NCBI GenBank assembly: GCA_004554165.1
Contig: SFNQ01000009.1
Location: 1 to 64,000 of the forward strand
Direction: 5' to 3'
Length of the DNA: 64,000 bases
DNA from: Clostridiales bacterium
GTDB taxonomy: Bacteria; Bacillota; Clostridia; Christensenellales; CAG-138
Shown here: in pieces, positions 8,058 through 16,277 of the stretch
How positions within the stretch are numbered: position 1 is the first letter of the stretch
Layout of the letters: each line of letters begins with the position of its first letter
Position numbers and translations under genes: made by a program
The notes under the pieces: generated by a model
Databases searched by the model: none
Seen by the model: the letters and a program-made list of their open reading frames with translations, nothing else
Told to the model about the DNA's origin: nothing

Positions 8058-9047
8058 CTGCAGGAATGGCTGCAGCGCGCGTTTGTGGAAACGGCCGTCT
8101 CCCGCGCCATCGACTCGGTGGACAGGGATACCGGCCGCAGCGTACGGCGGGCGCTTTCCCTTGCAAGAATGTTCACATCCGACGGTTATCAGAGCGCGCT
8201 GCTGGATCAATTCGCCGCCGTACTTGCCGACGGCAAAAGCGTGTACTACCGGCTTGTGCGGGAGCTTGTAGACCAGGTGAACGCCGAAACGCTCAAAACG
8301 TTCTCGGTAAACCTTGCTTATGGCGGCTGGTCCAACGGCAGCCGTGTACTGCGTGAGCGCGGAGCGGCTCTGGGCTGTGCGCTGCCCTGGATCATTACGA
8401 TCGATCAGGGAGCGGAGAAAAGCCCCGCCCTGACACGCCGCCTTGTGGACGAGGCATACCGGCTGGGCATTGTGTGTTTCATTCTGCAATGGGATCAGGG
8501 GCTCGTGCAGCCGGATCTTGCGCTGCTGCGGGAACGCCAGGACTGCGCGTTCCTGCTCATGGGCGACATCTCGGCGCTGCCGGATACGGCGCTTGCGGAC
8601 GTGAACGCCTGTCACAACGCGATGTTCGCCATCCCACGCAAAGCGGAAAGCTTTGCAGCGGACTGCGCACGGCTTTCCCGGCTGGGCTGCCTGTTCGGCC
8701 TGTACCACGTTGTACCGGAGCAGGGCGATATATGCGGGCTTTCCGATGAGGCGCAGCAATATTTATGTGAGCAGGGCTGCCACCTGCTCATTCTCCGGGA
8801 TGAGCAGTGTCCGCCCCGAATCCGGGCCGCGCTGCGCGCCCAGGTTCAGCAGCTCCGCTACCATCTCCGCCATCCCCTCGGCGTATTTCATGTCGCATCC
8901 GACGTGGCGGAGGTCAACCGCGTTATCTCCGGCCTTGACTGCTCCGTTCACGTTTCGCAGAGCGGCCGTCTCGGCGGCTACGACCTGCGGGGCAAGCCGC
9001 TTGCCGCCGTGCTGCAGGCGCTATTTCCCCTCCCACAGCGCTCTTGA
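8058..9047 (+). CDS. Radical-SAM-like protein lacking the FeS cysteines
   Basis: About 329 residues, related along its length to the radical SAM protein on the other side of the intergenic region. YYRLVRELV matches NWYRLVKSLW, GCALPWIITID matches GCNIPWAILMD, and QDCAFLLMGD matches PDCAFLAFTN. Where the enzyme has CxxxCxxC, this protein has QGAEKSPAL (residues 117-125), and GGEP is replaced by WDQG. It therefore cannot bind the catalytic cluster in the usual way and is best seen as a pseudoenzyme. The similarity extends upstream of the GTG at 8085, so I prefer a CTG start at 8058 behind AAGAGGCG; no ATG is available. Confidence 0.7.
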   Translation: MQEWLQRAFVETAVSRAIDSVDRDTGRSVRRALSLARMFTSDGYQSALLDQFAAVLADGKSVYYRLVRELVDQVNAETLKTFSVNLAYGGWSNGSRVLRERGAALGCALPWIITIDQGAEKSPALTRRLVDEAYRLGIVCFILQWDQGLVQPDLALLRERQDCAFLLMGDISALPDTALADVNACHNAMFAIPRKAESFAADCARLSRLGCLFGLYHVVPEQGDICGLSDEAQQYLCEQGCHLLILRDEQCPPRIRAALRAQVQQLRYHLRHPLGVFHVASDVAEVNRVISGLDCSVHVSQSGRLGGYDLRGKPLAAVLQALFPLPQRS

Positions 9048-9125
9048 ACGCGGTATGGCAAGAGCCGGGAGGAGCCTCCGATCCTCCCGGTCAGCCTGCC
9101 GGCAAAGCCTTCCGCCGGCCCTGTT

Positions 9126-9152
9126 CAGAGGCCGCGGCCTCTGGAATTTTTT
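9126..9152 (+). terminator. Rho-independent terminator of the radical-SAM-like gene
   Basis: The perfect palindrome CAGAGGCCGCGGCCTCTG at 9126-9143 is followed by GAATTTTTT. An earlier hairpin, CCGGGAGGA/TCCTCCCGG at 9065-9090, lacks a T-run. Confidence 0.75.
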
Positions 9153-9293
9153 CGGTTCCCGCGCATGGACGCCGGAAGGAATCGCCGTTTGAGGGCGGTC
9201 TGTGCCTTTCGCCGCCATAACGTCCTTAAGGGATGGATGCGAAAAGCGGCTCCCGCCAGTCAGACGTCTTGATTGGCAGACCGTATCGCCCGT

Positions 9294-9887
9294 TCAGTCC
9301 CCGGCCTGCCCGCCGCCTTCCTCCGGGGCCGCCGTCTTCCGAGCGGCCTCCCCGGACCCATAGTACACCACACCCTGCATGGCGCGCCGAAGCAGCGCCA
9401 CATATTCTTTCGGGCCCAGCTCCTTCTGCTCCCTGAGCCAGCGGATGATGGAAACACGGATGGCGTCCGTAAAAAACACGGCGAGGAACTCGCTCTCCGA
9501 ATCGTCCGCCATGGCCTGTCTGAGATAGGTCTGCGCAATGGGCTGGAGAATCTCCGCAAAGTATTCGGCAAAGCAGTTCTGCCCCTCCACGGAGAACGCG
9601 TTCACATAGTACGCCCTGTTCTCATAAAAATAGCCGGCCAGATCCTCAAAAAACTCATAGGCCCCGTACGAAGCCTTTTCCTTCTCGCGGACCAGGTTGA
9701 CAAGGTCGGTATAAAAAACCCAGTTCACCAGATCGTATTTGTCCCGGAAATGATAGTAAAAGCTCTTGCGGCTCATGCCGCAGCGCGCGCAGATGTCGCC
9801 AATGCTGATCTTTTGAAAAGGCTCCTGCTGCATCAATTCCCGCATGGCGGCGGCCAGCGCATTTTTCGTGATCAGGGAACCGGGCAT
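9294..9887 (-). CDS. TetR-family transcriptional regulator (DhaS-like C-terminus)
   Basis: A 197-residue DNA-binding regulator. The N-terminal helix-turn-helix, about residues 24-54, contains KISIGDICARCGMSRKSFYYHF, the classic TetR pattern. The C-terminal part (REQKELGPKEY near 165) resembles the Firmicutes TetR domain also found in DhaS-like regulators. The ATG at 9887 follows GGGAGGAG. It is divergent from the glycolipid genes at 10117, and the intergenic dyad TGTCC-N7-CGACA (9996-10012) is a likely operator. TGTCC half-sites also flank the radical-SAM-like promoter. The inducer is unknown. Confidence 0.85.
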   Translation of the reverse strand: MPGSLITKNALAAAMRELMQQEPFQKISIGDICARCGMSRKSFYYHFRDKYDLVNWVFYTDLVNLVREKEKASYGAYEFFEDLAGYFYENRAYYVNAFSVEGQNCFAEYFAEILQPIAQTYLRQAMADDSESEFLAVFFTDAIRVSIIRWLREQKELGPKEYVALLRRAMQGVVYYGSGEAARKTAAPEEGGGQAGD

Positions 9888-9995
9888 GGTTCTCCTCCCT
9901 TCGTTCTTGAGGAACATTATAGCGCATTTTATGGCTTTGGGAAACCGTCCCCGGCAATCCCGGCCTCTCACGGCGGCGTAACAAAAACGGCGGAC

Positions 9996-10057
9996 TGTCC
10001 GAAAATTCGACAATACCGCCGGAGTGTGGCAGATTGGGACGGGATGGTGTTCTGTCC
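9996..10057. promoter_or_regulatory. Candidate TetR operators in the divergent intergenic region
   Basis: An imperfect palindrome TGTCCGAAAATTCGACA spans 9996-10012, and a second dyad GGGAC-N12-TGTCC spans 10036-10057. Both lie between the TetR gene and the glycolipid genes it probably controls. Confidence 0.4.
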
Positions 10058-10116
10058 GGTGCGGCGGCAGGTCTGCCGGTGGTATAGTTCTTCTCAAATA
10101 AGGAGGCTGGATTTCC

Positions 10117-10617
10117 GTGCTGTACATTATGGAACAGGCGCTGCGCTTCGCGCTGACCGTTGCACTGGTTGGGATTGCGGCGCACTTTCTCGGCGAGGCC
10201 CTGCCCCGGCGCTGGTTCGACGCCTCGCGCTTTCCCTACCGGGCTTTCGCTTTTGAGCGGAACGGCAGGTTCTATGAGGCGCTGGGCATCCGCCGCTGGA
10301 AGGGCTTGCTGCCGGACAAGAGCCGCTTTGCGCCCGGCGCATACAAAAAAAGCATCAGGGCGGGACAGCAGACCTCGGCCCACATGGAGCGTCTGCTTCA
10401 GGAGACCTGCGTGGCGGAGTTGATTCACTGGCTTCTGCTGCTGCTCTGTCCCGTGCTGCTTCTGACCATGGAAGGGGCCGCAGCCGTTGTTATGACCGTG
10501 CTCTACGGGCTGTCAAACATCCCCTTTATTATGATTCAGCGCTACAACCGGCCGCGGCTTGCAGCGTTTCACGCACGCATTCTGGGGGCTCCCGCAGCAG
10601 CGGCTGCCGCGGCATGA
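10117..10617 (+). CDS. CrtO-like acyltransferase family membrane protein
   Basis: A 166-residue protein with hydrophobic helices at about 8-28 and 103-145. The central motif RRWFDASRFPYRAF, followed by FERNGRFYEALGIRRWK, is that of the glycosyl-4,4'-diaponeurosporenoate acyltransferase (CrtO) family. No carotenoid genes are nearby, so acylation of a glycolipid is the safer inference. The GTG at 10117 is chosen because AAGGAGG lies 10 bases upstream; an ATG at 10129 is the alternative. Its last codons overlap the next gene by ATGA, so the two are coupled. Confidence 0.7.
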   Translation: MLYIMEQALRFALTVALVGIAAHFLGEALPRRWFDASRFPYRAFAFERNGRFYEALGIRRWKGLLPDKSRFAPGAYKKSIRAGQQTSAHMERLLQETCVAELIHWLLLLLCPVLLLTMEGAAAVVMTVLYGLSNIPFIMIQRYNRPRLAAFHARILGAPAAAAAAA

Positions 10618-11783
10618 ACGAGAGGATCCTGCTCCTCTCCTGCAACACCGGGCAGGGGCACAACAGCACGGCAAAGGCGCTGGCGGAGGAGTTTGCGCGG
10701 CGGGGCGCGGTCGCGGACATACGCGACGCGCTGGCGTTTGCTTCCCCCTCTGCAAGCCGCTTTGTTTCCGGCGTCCATAATATGAGCGCGGTTTACGCGC
10801 CGGCGCTCTTCTCCATCGGCAACCGCTCGGCAATACGCGCCACGGCCAGGGCCGTTGGGAGCCAGCGCCCCTCCGGCTGCTATCTTTGCAATGCGCTCTA
10901 TGCAAAGCGCCTGTATACCCACATCCGCCAGAACGGCTATGCCGCCGTGGTCACGCCGCACGTCTTCCCGGCGGAAGCGCTCACGGCCATCCGCCGCCGC
11001 TTCGGCCTTCCGATTCCTGCAGCCTTTGTGGCGACGGACTATTCCTGCGCGCCCTATGTGGGGGAAACGCAGCTGGATCTCTATTGCATCGCGCACCCAA
11101 AGCTCTCTGCGGACTTTGTCCGCTGGGGGGTGTCTCGCAGCCGCATCGCGGCAACCGGCATCCCCGTGCGCGCCTGCTTCCGCAGCCCCATGGAAAAAGG
11201 GACGGCCCGGGCGCTGCTGGGTCTGCCGCAGGAGGCCGCCGTTATCCTCATCATGACCGGCAGCATGGGCAACGGTCATACCGGCGCGCTGCTGGAGGCG
11301 CTTCTGCCCCGCCTGCCGCAGCGCGGGCTTGTGCTGGTCATGGGCGGCAGCAACGAGCGGCTTAAGCGGTCTCTGCGCGGACAATATCAGTCGGATCCCC
11401 GCGTGCGCGTGCTGGATTACTGCGGCAATGTGGAAACCTACCTGCGCGCTGCGGACGTACTGCTCACAAAGCCGGGCGGGCTTTCCTGCACGGAGGCTCT
11501 GGTATCCGGCATTCCCCTGGTGCTCACCACGCCGCTGCCCTGCTGGGAGGCGCAGAACACGGCCTTTTTCACCTCCCGCGGCATGGCCTGCACGGCGGAC
11601 AGTCCCGAAGCGCTGGCCGCAGCAGCCTGCAACCTGCTGCGCGATCCTGCGGCACGGCAGCGCATGCTGCTCGCGCAAAAGCGCAACGCGCGTCCCAGGG
11701 CGGCAGCGGCGGTATGTGATCTCGTGCTCGGCCAGATTTGGAATGCTTCCCGCGGCACTTCAGAACGATCCCGCGAAGCATGA
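10614..11783 (+). CDS. Diacylglycerol glycosyltransferase-like protein (MGDG synthase/UgtP type)
   Basis: A 389-residue GT-B glycosyltransferase of the MGDG synthase/UgtP group, which adds hexose from a UDP-sugar to diacylglycerol at the membrane. The N-terminal CNTGQGHNSTAKA (residues 10-22) is the lipid-acceptor motif. The C-terminal half has the nucleotide-sugar motif KPGGLSCTEAL (about 282-292). It overlaps the CrtO-like gene by four bases (ATGA), so the pair probably makes and then acylates a membrane glycolipid. Donor and acceptor cannot be fixed from the sequence. Confidence 0.85.
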   Translation: MNERILLLSCNTGQGHNSTAKALAEEFARRGAVADIRDALAFASPSASRFVSGVHNMSAVYAPALFSIGNRSAIRATARAVGSQRPSGCYLCNALYAKRLYTHIRQNGYAAVVTPHVFPAEALTAIRRRFGLPIPAAFVATDYSCAPYVGETQLDLYCIAHPKLSADFVRWGVSRSRIAATGIPVRACFRSPMEKGTARALLGLPQEAAVILIMTGSMGNGHTGALLEALLPRLPQRGLVLVMGGSNERLKRSLRGQYQSDPRVRVLDYCGNVETYLRAADVLLTKPGGLSCTEALVSGIPLVLTTPLPCWEAQNTAFFTSRGMACTADSPEALAAAACNLLRDPAARQRMLLAQKRNARPRAAAAVCDLVLGQIWNASRGTSERSREA

Positions 11784-11859
11784 AGAAACGCTGCGCCGCC
11801 CTTCCGGGCGGGCGTACGAAGCCACCAGAGGCCTGGGCCGCTCCGGGCTCCCGTTCGTC

Positions 11860-12675
11860 CTACGATTTCGCAGGTTCCGGCGCGGGCCGCCCGCCTTTTT
11901 CATAATCCGGATGCACCAGCGGCGCAAACCGCCCCCGAATCCACGCCAGCAACAGCAGCGACAGCAGGGCAAACAGTCCGATCACGCCCTCGATGGCCCA
12001 GAGATTCCAGCCTGCCGCCGACAGCATAACCGTTACAAAATCCAGAATCGTATGAATCAGCAGCACCAGCAGCGCCCCCTGCACGGTTTTGCCGCGCGAT
12101 ACAAACCAGCAAACAAGCACCGACATGGCGATGTGGAACAGGATGGTGCCGGCCCGCTCCACGCCTGCGGCCAGGAAGGTGGCGGCGGGCACGGCGGCAA
12201 GCTGCGTCAGCACGCCCGAAACGGCGTCCGGCAGCGGTATGCCGAGCCCCAGAAGAAGGCTGCAAAGCAGATAGTTCAGATAGGTTGACGCCACAAGGGC
12301 CACAGCTTCCACGCCGCCATGCCCAAGGCCCGCAGCAAAACCGGTATTGTAGGACAGCCGCTTTTTCAGCGCGACGCGGAACACGAACACGCGCCCGGCC
12401 GTCTCAAACAGCGCAGCCGTAAACGCCAGCAGCAGCCCATACAGCGCCGTATGCTGCGCAGCAAAAGCCTGCACGCCTTCGGACAGGCGCAAAAGCTGTA
12501 ACAGGGGCAGCCGGATCAAAAGCTGCGGCAGGGCAAAACCGGCCGCGCCGAGAAGCACCGGGACGATGAGCTTCCGCTCCCGGCGCGCGGCATACAGCCC
12601 CAGCAGCGCAGGCAGCAGAAAGCAGAGAACGATGGTGGCGCACATGGCAAGCATGCTGGCAGGCGGCAGCGGCAT
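11860..12675 (-). CDS. YhfC-family integral membrane protein
   Basis: A 271-residue protein with seven or eight membrane helices. FETAGR and GHGGVEA in the middle are the paired charged motifs of the YhfC family, which has been proposed to be an intramembrane metalloprotease. The ATG at 12675 is chosen because GGAGGAAGGGGAA precedes it; the open frame extends upstream without support. It follows the YbjQ-like gene by 19 bases on the same strand, so they form an operon. No experimental role is known to me. Confidence 0.75.
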   Translation of the reverse strand: MPLPPASMLAMCATIVLCFLLPALLGLYAARRERKLIVPVLLGAAGFALPQLLIRLPLLQLLRLSEGVQAFAAQHTALYGLLLAFTAALFETAGRVFVFRVALKKRLSYNTGFAAGLGHGGVEAVALVASTYLNYLLCSLLLGLGIPLPDAVSGVLTQLAAVPAATFLAAGVERAGTILFHIAMSVLVCWFVSRGKTVQGALLVLLIHTILDFVTVMLSAAGWNLWAIEGVIGLFALLSLLLLAWIRGRFAPLVHPDYEKGGRPAPEPAKS

Positions 12676-12694
12676 TTCCCCTTCCTCCCCGCCG

Positions 12695-13006
12695 TCAGCG
12701 GAAGCGCACCGCAGTGCCGTACGCCATGACCTCCGCAGCGCCCTGCATAACCGCCGCGGAAGCATAGCGCACGTTGACCACGGCATCCGCCCCCATGGCC
12801 TCTGCCTCCGCCACCATGCGCTGCGTGGCAAGCGCCCGCGCCTCGTCCATCATCTGCGTATAAGCCCGGAGCTCGCCGCCCACCAGGGTCTTAAAGCTCT
12901 CTCCAATGTCCTTGCCGATGTGCTTGGACTGAATGGTGCTGCCCTTGACAAGGCCGAGCATGGTAAGCTCCCTGCCCGCAATATAATCGGTGTTTACCAA
13001 AATCAT
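12695..13006 (-). CDS. YbjQ/UPF0145 family protein
   Basis: A 103-residue protein that matches the YbjQ (UPF0145) family along its whole length. GADAVVNVRYASAAVMQGAA near the end is the family signature, and the family forms small oligomers of uncertain function, perhaps metal binding. The ATG at 13006 follows AGGGGAGAA; a longer frame upstream has no ribosome site. It is the first gene of an operon with the YhfC-like protein, and a plausible promoter lies at 13056-13084. Confidence 0.88.
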   Translation of the reverse strand: MILVNTDYIAGRELTMLGLVKGSTIQSKHIGKDIGESFKTLVGGELRAYTQMMDEARALATQRMVAEAEAMGADAVVNVRYASAAVMQGAAEVMAYGTAVRFR

Positions 13007-13055
13007 AAGAATTCTCCCCTTTCGCCGGGCGGCTTCCGCCCTCTGTTTTATTGAG

Positions 13056-13084
13056 TTTAGCATGTGACGCCGCGTAACGAGCAA
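13056..13084 (-). promoter_or_regulatory. Candidate promoter of the YbjQ-YhfC operon
   Basis: TTGCTC (13084-13079) and GCTAAA (13061-13056) are 17 bases apart on the minus strand, about 50 bases before the ATG. The -10 is only a fair match. Confidence 0.4.
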
Positions 13085-13234
13085 GAAAAACAAACCATTT
13101 TTTTGCGCGGCCTGTGCCGGAAATCTCCAAATCCGCTTTCATTGTACCACAGACCCGCCCGCCGCGCCACAGAATACGGGGGAAGGGTCCCCTCTCTCCA
13201 CAACCCCGCCAGCATCCGGCGCGGAGCTTTTCCA

Positions 13235-13631
13235 TCAGTACCCCAATACCGGGTTGATGACGCTGCCGTCGATGGCGTTGATAATTAAGTATAGGTAAAA
13301 ACGGGGTTTTCCTTTGCCATGATCCGCAGGCGCTCCCCTGCCCATTCCGTTGTAACAGCGCGCTGCTCAATTTGGGCAACCGGATAGCGCGCCGCTTCGG
13401 GGACGGTGATACCGGCATCCACCACAACCTGAAACTCTTTCGTGCCAAAGGAGCCCAACCGCAGCGTGGCAGGCGCTTCCACCTGCTGCGCAGCCACGGG
13501 TGCCGCCTGAATCTTCTGCTCCAACTGCCCGTGGCCCTGATTGACTACCCCATCCTGCCGAGGGCTGGGTTGGCAGGCCGCCAACAGGACAGAGGCAACG
13601 CACAGATTATGAATGCCCTGTATCGTTTCAT
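13235..13631 (-). pseudogene. Broken DUF6034-like lipoprotein paralogue
   Basis: Starting at the ATG 13631 with AAGGAGG upstream, it reads MKRYRAFIICA. After a frameshift at about 13600 it continues VASVLLAACQPSPRQDG, a lipoprotein signal with lipobox LAAC. The middle (EFQVVVDAGITVPEAARYPV) parallels LEIDFSAEIGVPKASAYSVY of the intact lipoprotein next door. After a stop near 13285, another frame gives IINAIDGSVINPVLGY, which parallels the neighbour's last residues (YFSAIDGSYIEP). It is thus a copy with a signal-region frameshift and a deletion of most of the centre. Confidence 0.75.
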
Positions 13632-13763
13632 CAGCTTCCCCTCCTTGTAAACCGATTTTGGATTTACCTGCACCTGCACAAAGGCAGGCGCAGGCAATGA
13701 GCCGCCGCCAGGTTCTGCGTTCCCGGATTGACCCAATACCAGATGCCGGGGAACCCTCTGCCG

Positions 13764-15125
13764 CTATTCCAGCATATCTCTTGTAATGCGGGGCTCGATA
13801 TAGCTGCCGTCAATGGCGCTGAAATAGCGACTGCTTTTGTTGACAAAGGTGGTCGCCTCGTAGACGTTCCCCGCTTCATCGGTATGAGCGTCCTGATTTT
13901 TACCAGAATACTCAAAGAATACCAGCCAGGAGGGAATCAGCCGGCCGGCAAAATAGTCGTCCTTTGCACTCACCAGGCTCATACACAGTTCCATTTTTGT
14001 TATCGTAATCTTTGAATCCGGAATCTGCTCCGCGGCATAGGCATAGGTCTGCATCAGATGCTGTGCCACGATTTCCTTGATCTCATCAAAGGGCATCAGC
14101 CGGACGTTTTCCGCAAGCCGCTGCCCGTATTGAATGATATTGCGCAGGTCAATGCAAAGAATCCCCTGCTCATCCACCGAGATCAGCGCGGCTTCCTCCC
14201 CCCAGGGGGAGCACAGCGTGGGGAGCGGAAGATCTTTTCCGCCATAGGTGGCGCCCATGAAGTCAAAGATGGCGGGGAGGCCGTCGGCTCCGTGTGTAAA
14301 GATGAAGTCCCAGCCTTTTGATACAAGCATCTCGGACCTGTAGATGCACATTTTTTCAGAATCGATTAACTGCATATCGCCAAGTCCGCAGGCCTCAAGG
14401 GCCTGCCTGGCCCGCTCCAGCGCCGCCTCCTCGCTGATGGGAAACTCGCCCTCATAATCTTTCAGAAGCGCCGCGTCCTCGCCCGGAAGCAGGATGTCCT
14501 GCCGATAGTAGGAGAGTTCCGCGTCTCTCAGGTAGCATAAGCTGCTCCCGTCTTTCTTCCCGCTCACAAGCCCATACATACCGTCGCCATTGGCAAAGTA
14601 TGCCCTGTAAGGTTCTCCGCTCTGGATATCGGAAAAGGAAAAGGGAACCGGCGTATACAAAACGGGGGCTTCTTCCAGCGCCTGCGTCCACTGTTCCAGC
14701 CGCTCTTCTTTCTGCGCGCTCTCCGGCATCCGCCCGTCGTATTCGTCGATCAGCCGCATCCATTGGTCCTTTGTATAGTCGGGCTCAAGAATCAACTCCG
14801 CTTCCGGGTGAATCCATCGGAATATATTCAGAACCTCTTTGTCAGAAAAACTTCTCTGCGTGACCTCATAAACGGAATAGGCGCTCGCCTTCGGAACGCC
14901 GATTTCCGCAGAAAAGTCGATTTCCAGTGCGCCGGAGGAAGACACCCGGCTTTCCTCCAGCACCGTTGGCGTCTGAATTTCTTCATGTTGCTCCGTAATG
15001 GGCAGGCTGCTGATGTCGTTGGCTTTTGGGCTGACAATCGCTTCCTTTTCCGGCGTTGGCTGGCAGCCCAGAAGCAGCAGGCTCAGCAATGCAGCAGCGC
15101 AAATTCTGACAAAATTTCGCTTCAT
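13764..15125 (-). CDS. DUF6034-like lipoprotein
   Basis: A 453-residue exported protein. Residues 1-20 form a lipoprotein signal with lipobox LLLGC, and the mature start CQPTPEKE is typical of clostridial DUF6034-like lipoproteins; the function is unknown. It is probably tethered to the outer face of the membrane. The ATG at 15125 follows AAGGAGG at ideal spacing. It overlaps the small secreted-peptide gene upstream by ATGA, so the two are coupled. A broken paralogue lies just downstream, pointing to a past tandem duplication. Confidence 0.8.
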   Translation of the reverse strand: MKRNFVRICAAALLSLLLLGCQPTPEKEAIVSPKANDISSLPITEQHEEIQTPTVLEESRVSSSGALEIDFSAEIGVPKASAYSVYEVTQRSFSDKEVLNIFRWIHPEAELILEPDYTKDQWMRLIDEYDGRMPESAQKEERLEQWTQALEEAPVLYTPVPFSFSDIQSGEPYRAYFANGDGMYGLVSGKKDGSSLCYLRDAELSYYRQDILLPGEDAALLKDYEGEFPISEEAALERARQALEACGLGDMQLIDSEKMCIYRSEMLVSKGWDFIFTHGADGLPAIFDFMGATYGGKDLPLPTLCSPWGEEAALISVDEQGILCIDLRNIIQYGQRLAENVRLMPFDEIKEIVAQHLMQTYAYAAEQIPDSKITITKMELCMSLVSAKDDYFAGRLIPSWLVFFEYSGKNQDAHTDEAGNVYEATTFVNKSSRYFSAIDGSYIEPRITRDMLE

Positions 15126-15271
15126 ATTGGTCCTCCTTGTAATGTTTTGTAATCCGTGGGATTTGTGCTTGGCACACTGCCGCGCAGCGCCTGATCTAAG
15201 GTCAATGCATTGGCGGAAAAAGCGACCATCAGCATCAGAACCGGAACGATAGCGATCATCCTTTTCCTCAC
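15122..15271 (-). CDS. Small secreted peptide coupled to the lipoprotein gene
   Basis: A 49-residue open frame from a GTG at 15271 with AAGGAAGG upstream. Residues 5-22 (MIAIVPVLMLMVAFSANA) form a signal peptide or single helix, leaving a mature part of about 27 residues. Its TGA overlaps the lipoprotein ATG as ATGA, which favours real translation. No family is recognised. It might be a pheromone-like or accessory peptide, but nothing in the sequence proves this. Confidence 0.5.
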   Translation of the reverse strand: MRKRMIAIVPVLMLMVAFSANALTLDQALRGSVPSTNPTDYKTLQGGPI

Positions 15272-15941
15272 CGGCTTTGTCCCTTCCTTTTGTTGATAAA
15301 CCCCGCAAAAGCGCCCATGATGACCCTGTCCCTGCAACCGCCATCATATTTGTGATGGGGCCCCTCGGCGCGGGTTCACAGGGACCTTTTCGTTTCTGCG
15401 CAATCATAGGCATCACCTCCTCTTTCCATACGAGCCCTCCCCGCGCCCGGAGCGCAGGGAACCCCTGTTTCCACAATCTCTCCCGGGAGCCTGTCCCCGG
15501 TAAAGGGGCGCAGCGCTGCTTTAGCCTCACTAATATAGACACCGCAAATCGGAAAAATCTTTCGTTTATTTGAAAAATCTTTTCAACTGGTCAAAATCCC
15601 GCCATGGGGCGGGAAATAAGCGCAGGGCGCTGCCGTATTCTGTTGCGGAAAAGGAATCGTCGCGCGGGCGTGTAACAAACGCGGGCATGGGGGAACACGA
15701 CGGATGTAATCTTTGAAAAAGGAACTTCCTGCGGGCGCGGGACAGAGGGCCGCGGAAGAAAACTGCAAATGCGGGTTCAAAGCAAGCCTCCTCTCACAGA
15801 AAATGATGCGGAAGTCCGGATTGAATCGTCAGCGGTAGCGTTACACCGTCAATCTATCATTTCCCCATAGCGCCGTCAACATTCGGCACAGAACGTTTAC
15901 ATCTGCGCAAAGAACTTTTACATTTGCGGGCCGTCCCAAAG
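15272..15941 (-). other. Leader region with a possible unidentified small coding segment
   Basis: An AGGAGGTG with ATG codons at 15413 and 15407 gives a frame that runs without a stop into the lipoprotein gene. A second frame ends in TGA overlapping the GTG at 15271 (tail FINKRKGQSR). I cannot decide which, if any, is made. Another AGGAGG faces a TTG at 15780. TATATT near 15535 could be a -10 for the lipoprotein operon. From 15785 to 15941 I see no gene. Confidence 0.3.
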
Positions 15942-16222
15942 CAACCCCTTCGGGCTTGTCAATCTGTCGAAAACCCCCGGGGTTGATAAGGGGCCGCGGC
16001 CCCTTATGTTCCATCCGGCTCTGACGACACAAGGTGACTTGCCCCGCAGGGGCAAGAGAAGGCCCCCTGGAGGTGTGCGTCAGAACGGATGAAACCCCGG
16101 AGGTTTTCGTACCTTGCAGGTTTTGCCGCCCGGGAGCGAATGCGAGAGGCAAAACCTGTGAAAACTCGAAAAAGTGGCGTTCATCCACTTTCTCGACACT
16201 CGGACAACCCCTTCGGGCTTGT
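15942..16222. other. Array of six hairpins in a non-coding cassette
   Basis: In about 280 bases there are six inverted repeats. The outer two are at 15942-15959 and 16205-16222, carrying the same 18 bases (CAACCCCTTCGGGCTTGT) as direct repeats. Between them lie a perfect 22-base palindrome at 15986-16007; CTTGCCCC/GGGGCAAG at 16038-16056; an 11-bp stem CAGGTTTTGCC/GGCAAAACCTG at 16117-16158; and an 11-bp stem with one mismatch at 16167-16195. No reading frame is convincing. It ends at the -35 of the GntR promoter. Confidence 0.7.
16117..16200 (+). repeat. Structured repeat C, copy 1
   Basis: The 29 bases at 16123-16151 recur exactly at 54127-54155. They are followed in both copies by GAAAA, then AAAAAGTGG with its pairing partner CCACT, and GACACTC. 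The loop and upper stem differ while pairing is kept, which suggests the folded form matters. Confidence 0.75.
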
Positions 16223-16248
16223 GTCCCCTGGTCAACGGATGGTATAAT
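16219..16248 (+). promoter_or_regulatory. Promoter of the GntR-family gene
   Basis: TTGTGT (16219-16224) and a perfect TATAAT (16243-16248) are 18 bases apart. The ATG at 16278 follows about 22 bases after the predicted start site. The AT-rich TAATAGTATTATTATTA just after the -10 could be a site for self-repression. Confidence 0.65.
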
Positions 16249-16277
16249 AGTATTATTATTAAACTCATGGTGCTGGA

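Noticed and set aside
7821..8759. Upstream extension of the radical SAM gene to 774 residues
   Set aside because: The extension runs antisense to the radical-SAM-like gene and ignores the clear AAAAGGAGCG and ATG at 7820.
15942..16222. A CRISPR array
   Set aside because: The repeats are hairpins of different sequence and spacing, not one repeated unit with spacers, and no cas genes are near.
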